Assembly (NCBI GenBank): GCA_035450685.1
Contig: DAOTNF010000026.1
Span: 1 to 22,497, forward strand
Direction: 5' to 3'
DNA: 22,497 nucleotides
From: Syntrophosphaera sp035450685
Lineage (GTDB): Bacteria; Cloacimonadota; Cloacimonadia; Cloacimonadales; Cloacimonadaceae
Position numbers and translations under genes: made by a program. Below the pieces are notes generated by a model that saw only the letters and a program-made list of their open reading frames with translations, had not been told where the DNA came from and did not search any database. Positions 1 through 7,238 of the stretch are shown here, piece by piece; the stretch's first letter is position 1; the number at the start of each line of letters is the position of its first letter.

Positions 1-55
1 CTACTGAACGCTATTGCCAGACATCGCTGCTAAAATTTCGGGGGGATGCGTGTTT

Positions 56-2308
56 TTATTGCCAGGGAACCACAATCGTTCCCCCGGCTGTGCTGCGGAT
101 GCTGCTGGCATAACGCTGGAACACCCGGAGGGGTTCGGGATGGGGAAAGTTCCAGCGGTTGCCTTCCGCCGCCGTGATCCATACCTCGCGGGGGCTGACC
201 GCGCGCACAAATTCCTCGCTGCTGGAACTTCTGCTGCCGTGATGGCCTGCCTTCAGGTAATCCGCTTTCAGCTCTTCCGGATACGCGTCCAGCATGTGCC
301 GTTCCGCCGATACCTGCGCGTCCCCCGTGAAGAGATAGCGCCTGCCTTTGTAATCCAGGCGGAAGACCAGGGAAAGGTCGTTGTCCGCCTCCGACCAATA
401 AGAGGCATCGGGATGCAAGAACTTGATCCGCGCGCCGCCAACCCACACGCTCACGGTGTCCTCAATGCAGCGCAGTTCCGAAGCGTCAAGTAGACCGGTA
501 TCCCGCCACGCCTGCCACAGGGGGTCGTCCCTGGTTTCGTCTGTTATCGCGATGTTTTTGACGGTCAGGGCGGAGCAGAGATCGGCAAATCCTCCGGAAT
601 GATCGCTGTCCAGATGCGTAAGGATCAGCCAGTCCAAGGAGTTGACGCCCTTCCTGCCCAACCAGGGGATGAGTTTACGGGCTGCCCAGCTCTTTTCGGA
701 ACTGCGGTGCTTTGGCCCGGTATCAACGAGCAGATTGCTGCCGTCTTCCAGGCGGATCAGGATGCAATCGGCCGTTCCGGCGTTGAAAAGATAAATCCCC
801 GCTGCGGTCTGATTCAGAAAACCGGGCAAGGCTATCAGCAGGCACCCCAACAGGATAGCGGGCAGCAGCCGGGGCAAAAACGCCCACAGCCTCAGCATGC
901 GCAAGAGGCACACAAGTAGCAAGCCACAACCCAGGACTTGAACCGCCGTGAGCCTGCTGTTGTCCAGATAAAAAGGCAGGCTGCCCACCAGGTCTGTCCA
1001 GCCTTCAAAAATCCTGAGCAGCAAACGGTAGCTGGTCAGATAAGCCGCGCCCAGCAGATTGTTTGTGGGCAAGATCATCACGATGAAGCAGAGCACCAGC
1101 AGGACTCCCGAAAGCGGCACGCCGAGGATGTTGCCGATGATCCCGTTCAGCGAGGCGGTGCCAAAATAATACAGCGTCAAGGGCATCACGGCAAGCCCCA
1201 CGGCGGTGTTCATCACCAGATAGTCGATGCCCCGGTTGAGCCTCGACCGCAGGATATCCGAGGGCAGATCGCTTTCCTTGATCCAGGCCCGGCGGGGCAG
1301 GCCAAGCATGATAACACCCACGCAGAGGAAGGATAGCTGCAAGCCAACGTCAAAAAGCTGGGCGGGAGAGATGACCGTGATGATCAGCAGGCTGAGCGCC
1401 AGAAGCTGCGCGCCGGAAAGCGGGATGCTACGCCAACGCGCGAAGATCATCAGGCCGATCATCAGCACCGACCTTAGCACCGGCGCGGACCAGTGATTCA
1501 AAGCGGCATAGATGATGATAAGCAGCATAAACGCCGCCTCAGCCAGGGGACGGGGAAACAAGACGTTCAACAGCATCATGCAGACCCAATAGATGAACCA
1601 GATATGCAGTCCGCTCACCACGATCAGATGGATCATCCCACTGCGGGTCAGACTGTCCCGGTATTGCCCTTTGCCCGCGGTGTCCGACAGGGTGAGTGCT
1701 TTGGCAAAGCCGGCGTCCGGGCCCATCCTTTCATCCAGGACGCGGAGCAGGGTGGCTCTCCAGCTCGCGATGGGCAGCAGCGGCCTTTCTCCGGGCAACT
1801 CCTTCAAGCTCTTGCGGATGTATGCCCGGTGCAGGGGGCGGAAGGTGTCCAGGACAGGATCCCGCTTCCCCGGCAGAATCTCCAGATAAGCGGAGTAACG
1901 CTGTCCGGGAACGAGTTCCGTCTGGGAAAAGAGCAGCAGGGGTTCATCAATTTGCAATCCCTGGACTTGCCGGAGCTTGATTTCAAAGATTCCTCCGGAG
2001 CGGGATAGCTGCTGCTTGACGGTAAACTCGGCCTTGTTCACGATCCTGTCCCGGCTGGCAAAGGCGGCATCCAGCAAGGTGGGACGCTGTGAGACCGCAA
2101 AGCGCGCCGCGCCGAGGCAGAGGCAGATAAGCAGGATGCAGGCCACGCGAATCTGCCGGAAGGCCAGGGCCAGCCCGATCAAACCCGCGGAGGCGCCCAA
2201 AGCCCACCAGCCGGGGACGTCCAGCCATTTTCCCAGGGCAATGCCGGCACACCAGCAGAGCACCGGATAAAAAAGGGGCGCGGGAAGTTGCTTGGGCTGC
2301 GAATCCAA
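56..2308 (-). CDS. comEC: ComEC/Rec2-family DNA uptake channel protein
   Basis: A 750-aa protein with the full ComEC layout. The N-terminal part has two membrane segments (about 12-28 and 33-70) and a soluble OB-like region (about 80-170). The Competence domain spans about 200-450 with the family signature SGLHIWFI (232-239) and many membrane helices. A C-terminal metallo-beta-lactamase-like domain (about 500-745) carries THLDSDHSGG (564-573), TGDA (661-664) and AGHHGS (687-692). In the known family ComEC forms the inner-membrane channel for single-stranded DNA during transformation, and the C-terminal domain is a proposed nuclease. The chosen start is TTG at 2308, 17 nt after the preceding gene's stop; no strong Shine-Dalgarno is visible, so the exact start is uncertain. 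It probably follows the 177-aa membrane protein in one transcript. No other competence genes are in the window. The identification is secure; a role in natural transformation is inferred. Confidence 0.95.
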   Translation of the reverse strand: MDSQPKQLPAPLFYPVLCWCAGIALGKWLDVPGWWALGASAGLIGLALAFRQIRVACILLICLCLGAARFAVSQRPTLLDAAFASRDRIVNKAEFTVKQQLSRSGGIFEIKLRQVQGLQIDEPLLLFSQTELVPGQRYSAYLEILPGKRDPVLDTFRPLHRAYIRKSLKELPGERPLLPIASWRATLLRVLDERMGPDAGFAKALTLSDTAGKGQYRDSLTRSGMIHLIVVSGLHIWFIYWVCMMLLNVLFPRPLAEAAFMLLIIIYAALNHWSAPVLRSVLMIGLMIFARWRSIPLSGAQLLALSLLIITVISPAQLFDVGLQLSFLCVGVIMLGLPRRAWIKESDLPSDILRSRLNRGIDYLVMNTAVGLAVMPLTLYYFGTASLNGIIGNILGVPLSGVLLVLCFIVMILPTNNLLGAAYLTSYRLLLRIFEGWTDLVGSLPFYLDNSRLTAVQVLGCGLLLVCLLRMLRLWAFLPRLLPAILLGCLLIALPGFLNQTAAGIYLFNAGTADCILIRLEDGSNLLVDTGPKHRSSEKSWAARKLIPWLGRKGVNSLDWLILTHLDSDHSGGFADLCSALTVKNIAITDETRDDPLWQAWRDTGLLDASELRCIEDTVSVWVGGARIKFLHPDASYWSEADNDLSLVFRLDYKGRRYLFTGDAQVSAERHMLDAYPEELKADYLKAGHHGSRSSSSEEFVRAVSPREVWITAAEGNRWNFPHPEPLRVFQRYASSIRSTAGGTIVVPWQ

Positions 2309-2325
2309 GGCTTGCTTAGAGCTTT

Positions 2326-2859
2326 TTAGCGGCGGTTGAAGATACCCAGGATCAAGCCCAACATCACCGACAACAGGGCTGCCAGGCCAATGCGCAGATC
2401 CTCAGCCTGCATGAAAGTGAGCGTGTGGGCTGGAATCCAGAACCACAGCAGGGCATAGAAGCTTTTGTCCAGGCCAGACCAGTTGAGTTTACGCTCTCCC
2501 AAGCCATCCAGCAACCTGTGAACCAGAACCAAAAACACCCCAAACTGGAGGTTCATGCTCGCCGAGATGGCAAATGCCTTTCCAAACTTGCTCAAAACGG
2601 GCAGCAGCTTGTGGGCTTCCAGATACTCCACATAGCCTGTGAAACCATTGAAAGCATATTTGATCGCCACGCCAAGAGTCGCCCAGACAAGCATTTTCCA
2701 GATGGTCAGGCCAAAACTGAAAGGATAGCGGAAACTTTTGCGCACCACCCACTTGGAGACCACCTCCCCCAGGGTGCCCAGGATTGCGAACTGGATCATT
2801 GTGGATAGGATGGGATAGGCTTTGACCCAACTCAGATAAGCTTGCACAACTGCATTCAT
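2326..2859 (-). CDS. Small membrane protein, possible Mpv17/PMP22-family homologue
   Basis: A 177-aa, mostly hydrophobic protein with about four membrane segments. The start ATG at 2859 is preceded by a GCGAGG-type ribosome site; the frame stays open further upstream but that part reads through repeat DNA and looks non-coding. The order of features resembles eukaryotic Mpv17/PMP22: a short N-terminal stretch ending YPILSTMIQFAILGTLGEVVSK (split here as YPILST then GTLGEVVSK), an aromatic/Gly middle segment, and a C-terminal aromatic-Pro-Ala motif LLWFWIPAHTLTFM followed by an Arg-starting last helix. The length also matches (Mpv17 is about 176 aa). This is a by-eye similarity and not an alignment, so it could be an unrelated small membrane protein. 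A TTGACA lies upstream at 2957-2952 but without a well-spaced -10. It is followed after 17 nt by comEC. Confidence 0.75.
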   Translation of the reverse strand: MNAVVQAYLSWVKAYPILSTMIQFAILGTLGEVVSKWVVRKSFRYPFSFGLTIWKMLVWATLGVAIKYAFNGFTGYVEYLEAHKLLPVLSKFGKAFAISASMNLQFGVFLVLVHRLLDGLGERKLNWSGLDKSFYALLWFWIPAHTLTFMQAEDLRIGLAALLSVMLGLILGIFNRR

Positions 2860-3021
2860 GTATTTACCTCGCCAACTGCTATAATTATGACAGATATCCG
2901 CGGCACAGAAAGCCATGCGGATGTTTCTACCGACACACACCGCGCGGATTCTGTCAATCATTTTCTCTTTTTCTGACTTTTGGGAGTCTGGAGAATTCAG
3001 GCTACGCGGGTAATATAAGGG

Positions 3022-3156
3022 CTGCCGAAGTCTGTTCGGCAGAGGCAACGGAGTTGCCTGTTTGGAAGAGACCTGCGGTCTCTGCGGCAAACAGACTTTG
3101 CCACCCCCTGGGCACTGGATCCCGGGTCAAGCATGCGCTTGCCCGCAATGACACGG
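3022..3156. repeat. Train of five adjacent short inverted repeats
   Basis: Four perfect hairpins stand almost back to back: CTGCCGAA/TTCGGCAG (3022-3042, loop 5), AGGCAAC/GTTGCCT (3043-3059, loop 3), AGAGACC/GGTCTCT (3067-3083, loop 3) and GGCAAA/TTTGCC (3086-3102, loop 5). A fifth, longer one (about 3121-3145) is part of the GACTGGAT...ATGACAC hairpin family found elsewhere in the window. No gene covers the stretch. Function is unknown; it could be a cluster of REP-like elements. Confidence 0.7.
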
Positions 3157-3191
3157 CTTTGTAGTCTGAGTGGGCTTGTTCTGGGCTGCGT

Positions 3192-3250
3192 CCACCATCA
3201 ACACGTCACCACGACACCACGTCACCACGTGATTATGTCACCTTTCCACG
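3192..3250. repeat. Short degenerate tandem repeat (CGTCACCA type)
   Basis: The unit CGTCACCA and close variants (CACCA, CGACACCA) recur several times between 3192 and 3230, then run into GTCACCTTTCCACG. It looks like a low-complexity minisatellite at the left border of the long repeat block. No coding content is seen here. Confidence 0.5.
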
Positions 3251-3257
3251 CCTAATC

Positions 3258-3708
3258 ATAGCACCTATATATTATAGAGGGGGTGGCCCTCATTTGCATC
3301 ACCCTCTCCGGCGTGGGTCTTCCTGGGGTCAACCTTATAATTTATAAGGATGACCTAAGGATGATTAGCTAATCTATTGATGATGCGAATGATAGCAACA
3401 TGGGAGATAGAAAAGTGTATCTTGGAATTTGCCCGTTCGTTTCTGTTCTGGCTGGTTGTTTCTAAAAGACTGGATTCCGGCTCGCAGGCCGGGATGACAC
3501 AGCATATTGTCTGGTGGGGTTTGTTTCGATGTCTGGTGGTTACTTCCAAAAGACTGGATCCCGGGTCAAGCAAGCTTGCCCAGGATGACACAGAATAGAG
3601 TCTGTTGGGGCTTGTTTCGGGGGAACCTTTCCACCATTTCACCTTTCCACCTTTCCACCTCAAAAACACCTTTCCACCTTCAAAGATCCTGTCATCCGCG
3701 TTCTATTA
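3258..3708 (+). repeat. Long interspersed repeat, copy A1 (plus orientation)
   Basis: This block recurs at 16602-17128 (same orientation) and 21993-22371 (opposite). In order it contains GCACCTATAT and a G-rich run, a 29-nt near-perfect palindrome with core CCTTATAA-T-TTATAAGG (3327-3355), a 12-nt palindrome GATTAGCTAATC (3363-3374), about 90 nt of conserved sequence, two hairpin units (3468-3502 and 3551-3592), a run of CTTTCCAC-type repeats (3625-3680), and a tail AAAGATCCTGT..ATCCGCGTTCTAT (3682-3708). By eye the 97 nt from the second palindrome onward differ from copy A2 at about seven positions. Nothing in it resembles a transposase. Confidence 0.85.
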
Positions 3709-3784
3709 ACCCTTTCCACCACCTTTTGATGATTGTTTGAATGCCAGGCAGGCTTGGGGAATGGCGAAAACAAGGGCAAAAAAA

Positions 3785-3859
3785 TGGCTCCGGAAGAGGG
3801 ATTCGAACCCCCGACCTAGTGGTTAACAGCCACCCGCTCTACCGCTGAGCTATTCCGGA
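3785..3859 (-). tRNA. tRNA-Asn (GTT)
   Basis: A complete 75-nt cloverleaf with encoded CCA. The acceptor stem TCCGGAA/TTCCGGA has all seven pairs and a G discriminator. The D arm GCTC/GAGC, an anticodon stem GGTGG/CCACT (one G-U) with loop CTGTTAA giving anticodon GTT (3827-3825), and a T arm with loop TTCGAAT are all present. Seven T residues follow directly after CCA on the minus strand and probably act as part of a terminator. A TTGACA lies about 40 nt upstream (3904-3899) but a convincing -10 is not visible. It stands alone, downstream of the terminated lipoprotein gene. Confidence 0.97.
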
Positions 3860-3971
3860 ACTCAATAATGGAAGCCACTTTTTCTTATGTGATATTTCTG
3901 TCAATGAAAAATCGCCGGGGCATTCAAGATCAGAAGCAGCCAGCGCGGCGGCCAAACTCCCGGGCTTCCAT

Positions 3972-3999
3972 AAAAAAAGGCCTGGCAAAAAGCCAGGCC
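3972..3999 (-). terminator. Intrinsic terminator of the CHB_HEX_C lipoprotein gene
   Basis: A perfect 8-bp G+C-rich stem GGCCTGGC/GCCAGGCC with a 5-nt loop is followed on the minus strand by seven T residues. It lies 26 nt after the stop codon of the 347-aa lipoprotein gene and before the tRNA, so it separates the two transcripts. Confidence 0.93.
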
Positions 4000-4024
4000 A
4001 TTATGCAAGTAGTTGATATAACGT

Positions 4025-5068
4025 TTACTTGTTCGGATTGCCGAAAGGATTGTGCTGTTTGCGAACCTTCGGGAACTTGGATGTGCCGTAGAGGTCGCGC
4101 ATGGCGTTGGAAATGGTAACCACGGCGCTGTTGGCAAACTCGCTCACGATGCCTTCATAGACATAGATGGTTCCATCTTCCGGAGCGGAGGGCAAGGTAA
4201 CAGCGTTGGCCGGGAAGGTGTAGGAACGGGCGGTGGGGAGCACAACCTTATCGTACATGTCGTAATCCAATCCGCCATTACCCCATACTTCCAGTTCGCA
4301 TATCTGCATGCTGGCGTTGTAGGGCATGGTCCAGGAGATGTCGAACGGGGCGGTGATATCAGGATTCTGCGGAGAAACCAGATCGCCGGGGGTGGCAGTG
4401 ATCGGCACGGTACCGTTGAATTTCACTTCGCCGTTACGTTTGAAAACAACAGTCATCTCTGTGGCAGTGGCAGGAACCGGGATGGAGACGACATCTGTCT
4501 CCACCACTCCGTCGTTCACAGACAGGCCATAAGACACGTTATTAACAGTCAGGGTGAAGGTGTCGCTGGTGGTGACATCGTCCGGTCCCCAATCTTCGAA
4601 GTTAAAGATCAGTTGCTGGGTGGTGCCGTCGCTGTATGCTTTGCTGACCAGAATACCCCATTCCCTGGATTCCATATAATCCACATAGTCATCCCCATCG
4701 GTGAAGCTGACGCGGATTCTGTATTCCCCGGTGGCGATAGCGCTGGGGGCGTAGTCGGAATAGAAGCCGATGGCTTTGATGGTGGTGTTGCTATTCACCA
4801 GAATCGGCTCTGTGTAAAGGGTGGCGGTGGTGTCAGGCGTGGTGCCGTCGATGGTATAATAGATTTTCGCATCTCTTGTGGCGCAATTGATGGCCACAGT
4901 CTGAGGGGTGTCGTAGATACCGGGTTCCGGGGTGAAGGTTGGTGTGGCAACCACGCCGGGTTCGGTGGGATCGTCCTCACAGCCAAACATAAGAGCCATT
5001 GTCAACAGGACAGTTAGCGCCAGAAGCAGTCTGGCGGTAAAACCGAAGTGCTTTTTGAGTTGTTCCAT
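4025..5068 (-). CDS. Secreted lipoprotein with chitobiase C-terminal-like (CHB_HEX_C) domain
   Basis: A 347-aa protein with a lipoprotein signal: a basic N-terminus (EQLKK), a hydrophobic core (13-26) and lipobox MFGC with the modified Cys at 30, followed by EDDPTEPG. Residues about 38-118 match the chitobiase/beta-hexosaminidase C-terminal fold: PTFTPEPGIYDTPQTVAI, then AKIYYTIDGTTPD, then a conserved TTIKAIGF strand and ATGEYRI end. The remainder (about 120-347) is beta-rich, with no catalytic motif I recognise. The start is well supported by AAAGGAG 7-8 nt before ATG. It has its own terminator, and a possible TATAAG -10 at 5119-5114, so it is probably monocistronic. A cell-surface structural or binding role is inferred; it is not expected to be an enzyme. 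The C-terminal part could be an Ig-like domain. Confidence 0.88.
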   Translation of the reverse strand: MEQLKKHFGFTARLLLALTVLLTMALMFGCEDDPTEPGVVATPTFTPEPGIYDTPQTVAINCATRDAKIYYTIDGTTPDTTATLYTEPILVNSNTTIKAIGFYSDYAPSAIATGEYRIRVSFTDGDDYVDYMESREWGILVSKAYSDGTTQQLIFNFEDWGPDDVTTSDTFTLTVNNVSYGLSVNDGVVETDVVSIPVPATATEMTVVFKRNGEVKFNGTVPITATPGDLVSPQNPDITAPFDISWTMPYNASMQICELEVWGNGGLDYDMYDKVVLPTARSYTFPANAVTLPSAPEDGTIYVYEGIVSEFANSAVVTISNAMRDLYGTSKFPKVRKQHNPFGNPNK

Positions 5069-5216
5069 TTAGGATCTCCTTTCTCTCATTTTTTACTAAA
5101 TTCACTTCATAATCTTATACTGCGTTACCTTGAAAATAATGCAGTTTTTTTTCATGAATCGAGGGAGGACACAGCCGCAAGGTTCCGTCTATGCCTCTCT
5201 CTGAGCAACTTTTAGA

Positions 5217-6017
5217 CTAAATAATGATGTTATAGAATTCTGTCAACCAATTTCTGGTTGCCTCGCAAAAGATACCCTTCAATTGGGCGAAGGCATCCTG
5301 GTCAACCCTGCCGCTCCACTCGTCCATAAAGGTTTTTTTGAATTCGACCGCCAGGCAGATGAGACTGTCCGGATAGTTCAGATTCAGCCAACGTGAGAGA
5401 TGCCCGCCGGTAAACTTGACGTCCAGGCGGCAGTCCAAAGCCTTGCCCAGGTAGCTTTGCCCATCCAAAAGCTCCCTCAGTGCCTGCGCGGCAGGATAGT
5501 GGTGTTGCCGCAGGTTGCTGCGCCCGATGATGATGTCCGGGTTGGCGTCCTGGGGGTCAGGTTCCGCAAGGGGGCCGCCCCGCCGGTGGTTGTAGCTGTG
5601 CAAGTCCAACACCACCAGGAAGGGATGCCGCGCGAGCAGCCTTTCCACGTGATAGCGGAGCAGCTTGTACCAGGAGGCGTAATCCTCCCTCAACCGGGCC
5701 AGCAGATCATCCGCCGGGGGACGGGTGCGCACGGGCAAACCCCAGCAATCAGCGGGTTCCAGATATACCGCCTTTTCCATAGGCCTGTTGAGGTCGATCG
5801 CGAAACGTGAGGTTTTCAGGATGATGTGATTGGGGAACAGGGCGGCCATTTCGCCGGTGTGGGGGTCTTCCTCCCGCAGCCGGTCAGCTTCACTGACACC
5901 GCAGTTGGCCAGCAGTCCGGCAGGCATGAAGTGGCCGTTGTGGATGGCCGTCGCCAGCACCGGAACGGAATCGTCCCCAAAGGAAGAAACCGAGATCAGC
6001 AGGTCCCGGTCAGGCAT
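5217..6017 (-). CDS. N-formylglutamate amidohydrolase family protein
   Basis: A 266-aa protein with the conserved blocks of the N-formylglutamate amidohydrolase family: IHNGHF (25-30), REEDPHTGE (48-56), SRFAIDLNRP (70-79) and LDLHSYNHRR (137-146). The His and Glu/Asp residues in them are the likely metal and substrate ligands. Characterised members (HutG type) hydrolyse N-formyl-L-glutamate to glutamate and formate at the end of one histidine-degradation route. The start chosen is ATG at 6017, inside the last codons of glyQ, giving an 8-nt overlap; a TTG at 6053 would give a 44-nt overlap and fits less well. It is the last gene of the recJ-to-here block. No other hut gene is present, so histidine catabolism is not shown; the family includes members with other or unknown N-acyl amino-acid substrates. 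Confidence 0.88.
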   Translation of the reverse strand: MPDRDLLISVSSFGDDSVPVLATAIHNGHFMPAGLLANCGVSEADRLREEDPHTGEMAALFPNHIILKTSRFAIDLNRPMEKAVYLEPADCWGLPVRTRPPADDLLARLREDYASWYKLLRYHVERLLARHPFLVVLDLHSYNHRRGGPLAEPDPQDANPDIIIGRSNLRQHHYPAAQALRELLDGQSYLGKALDCRLDVKFTGGHLSRWLNLNYPDSLICLAVEFKKTFMDEWSGRVDQDAFAQLKGIFCEATRNWLTEFYNIII

Positions 6018-6852
6018 ATTTTTCCAGATAGGCGGAGGCTGTCTCGCGGGCAAGATTGCGTATCCTGCCGATGTAAGCAGCCCTTTCGGTGACGCTGATC
6101 ACGCCCCGGGCGTCCAGCAGGTTAAAGTTGTGGGAGCAGCGCAGCAGATTGTCATAAGCCGGATAGACGAGGGCCTTGGCGAGCAGTTCGCGGCACTCTT
6201 TTTCATAATTCTGGAACAGGCTGAAGAGCAGGCCGGTGTCCGCCGCCGAGAAGTTGTATTCCGAATACTCGACCTCTTTGGCAAAAAAGAGCTCTTCATA
6301 GAGGGTGCTGTCGTTCCACTTCAACTGGCGGTAATCATCGATATCCTGGATATACATGGCCAGGCGTTCCAGCCCGTAGGTCAGTTCCACGCTCACCGGA
6401 AAGGTGTCGATGCCCGCCACCTGCTGGAAATATGTGAACTGGCTGATCTCCATGCCGTCCAGCCACACCTCCCAGCCCAGTCCCCAGGCTCCCAGCGTGG
6501 GCGATTCCCAGTCGTCCTCCACAAAACGGATGTCGTGCTTTTCGATCTCTATGCCGATGGCTTGCAAGCTTTTCAGATAGAGGTTTTGGATGTTTTCCGG
6601 ACTTGGCTTGATCAATACCTGAAACTGGTAGTAGTGCTGCAGGCGGTTGGGGTTTTCGCCATAACGCCCGTCCTTGGGCCTTCGGCAGGGTTGCGGGTAG
6701 GCAATGGATACCGGTTTTGGGCCGAGCGCGCCGAAAAAGGTGCCCGGATGGAAGGTCCCAGCACCCATCTCAACGTCGTAAGGCTGGATCAGATTGCAGC
6801 CTTGAGCTGCCCAATAGTTCTGCAAAGTGAGGATAATATCCTGAAAGTTCAT
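6010..6852 (-). CDS. glyQ: Glycine-tRNA ligase alpha subunit
   Basis: A 280-aa class II synthetase subunit, nearly the usual length for GlyQ (about 290-300). It contains the highly conserved N-terminal run with WAAQGCNLIQPYD and MGAGTFHP, then GALGPKPVSIAYPQPCRRP, the GRYGENPNRLQHYYQFQV block, WESPTLGAWGLGWEVWLDGME and ELTYGLERLAMYIQ. GlyQ holds the catalytic core that activates glycine and charges tRNA-Gly; it works as an alpha2beta2 complex with GlyS. The start at 6852 has AAGGAAA just upstream, and its ATG overlaps the preceding regulator's stop codon as ATGA. The beta-subunit gene glyS, which is often next to it, is not here; instead an amidohydrolase follows with an 8-nt overlap. Confidence 0.98.
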   Translation of the reverse strand: MNFQDIILTLQNYWAAQGCNLIQPYDVEMGAGTFHPGTFFGALGPKPVSIAYPQPCRRPKDGRYGENPNRLQHYYQFQVLIKPSPENIQNLYLKSLQAIGIEIEKHDIRFVEDDWESPTLGAWGLGWEVWLDGMEISQFTYFQQVAGIDTFPVSVELTYGLERLAMYIQDIDDYRQLKWNDSTLYEELFFAKEVEYSEYNFSAADTGLLFSLFQNYEKECRELLAKALVYPAYDNLLRCSHNFNLLDARGVISVTERAAYIGRIRNLARETASAYLEKYA

Positions 6853-7238
6853 TTTTCCTTTCCCAGAAATTTGCGGCACTGCGTTCTCATCTCCAGCAGC
6901 TGGCCGCGCAGCTCCCGCAGATTCTCTTGCAACTCAGTTGACTGTGCTTCGTCCTGAGCCTGAGGCTGTGTTGCCTGGGGCAAGGTTTCCCCGCGCCGTG
7001 CCGCGGCACGTTCCGCCTTCAGTTTCTGGCGGGCTCCCTCGATCGTAAAGCGCTGGTTGTGCAGCATATCCTGTATCTTTTTAAGTAGCAGGATGTTGTC
7101 TTCCGAATACTTGCGAATCCGCCCCTCCTGCTTGCGGGGCTTGAGAAAGCTGAACTCACTCTCCCAATAGCGGATTACGTAAGGTTTTACGCCCAGGATG
7201 TTGCTTACTTCGCCGATGGTGTAATAATGCTTTTTCAC
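6849..7238 (-). CDS. MerR-family transcriptional regulator
   Basis: A 129-aa protein. Residues 5-72 are a MerR-type winged helix-turn-helix: YYTIGEVSNILGVKPYVIRY, then WESEFSFLKP and the GRIRKYSEDNILLLKKIQDML helix, ending in a TIEGARQKL segment typical of the MlrA/HspR-like subgroup. The linker (about 78-100) is rich in Gln/Ala and the C-terminus (about 100-126) is a predicted amphipathic helix or short coiled coil. No effector-binding domain and no metal-binding Cys residues are present, so the signal is unknown. It overlaps lnt upstream and glyQ downstream by 4 nt each (ATGA), so it is translationally coupled to both. It may regulate this operon or a distant one; the sequence does not decide. 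Confidence 0.93.
   Translation of the reverse strand: MKKHYYTIGEVSNILGVKPYVIRYWESEFSFLKPRKQEGRIRKYSEDNILLLKKIQDMLHNQRFTIEGARQKLKAERAAARRGETLPQATQPQAQDEAQSTELQENLRELRGQLLEMRTQCRKFLGKEK

Noticed and set aside
2860..3090. N-terminal extension of the 177-aa membrane protein
   Set aside because: It reads through the hairpin train and lacks a ribosome site; ATG at 2859 has one and begins where the hydrophobic, conserved-looking protein begins.
3113..3592. CRISPR array, suggested by conserved flanks around variable inserts
   Set aside because: Spacing is irregular, the variable parts are self-complementary hairpins instead of unrelated spacers, copies are scattered over 19 kb, and no cas gene is present.
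3377..3598. Small open frame inside repeat A1, with a similar one in A2 (16723-16938) and A3
   Set aside because: The frames are similar only because the DNA is repeated. Comparing A1 with A2 codon by codon, most differences change the amino acid, and the ends read through hairpin units, so there is no sign of protein-level selection.
3258..3708. Insertion sequence or MITE with target duplication
   Set aside because: No transposase is encoded and I could not find consistent terminal inverted repeats or a target duplication at the ends of the three copies. Classed only as an interspersed repeat.
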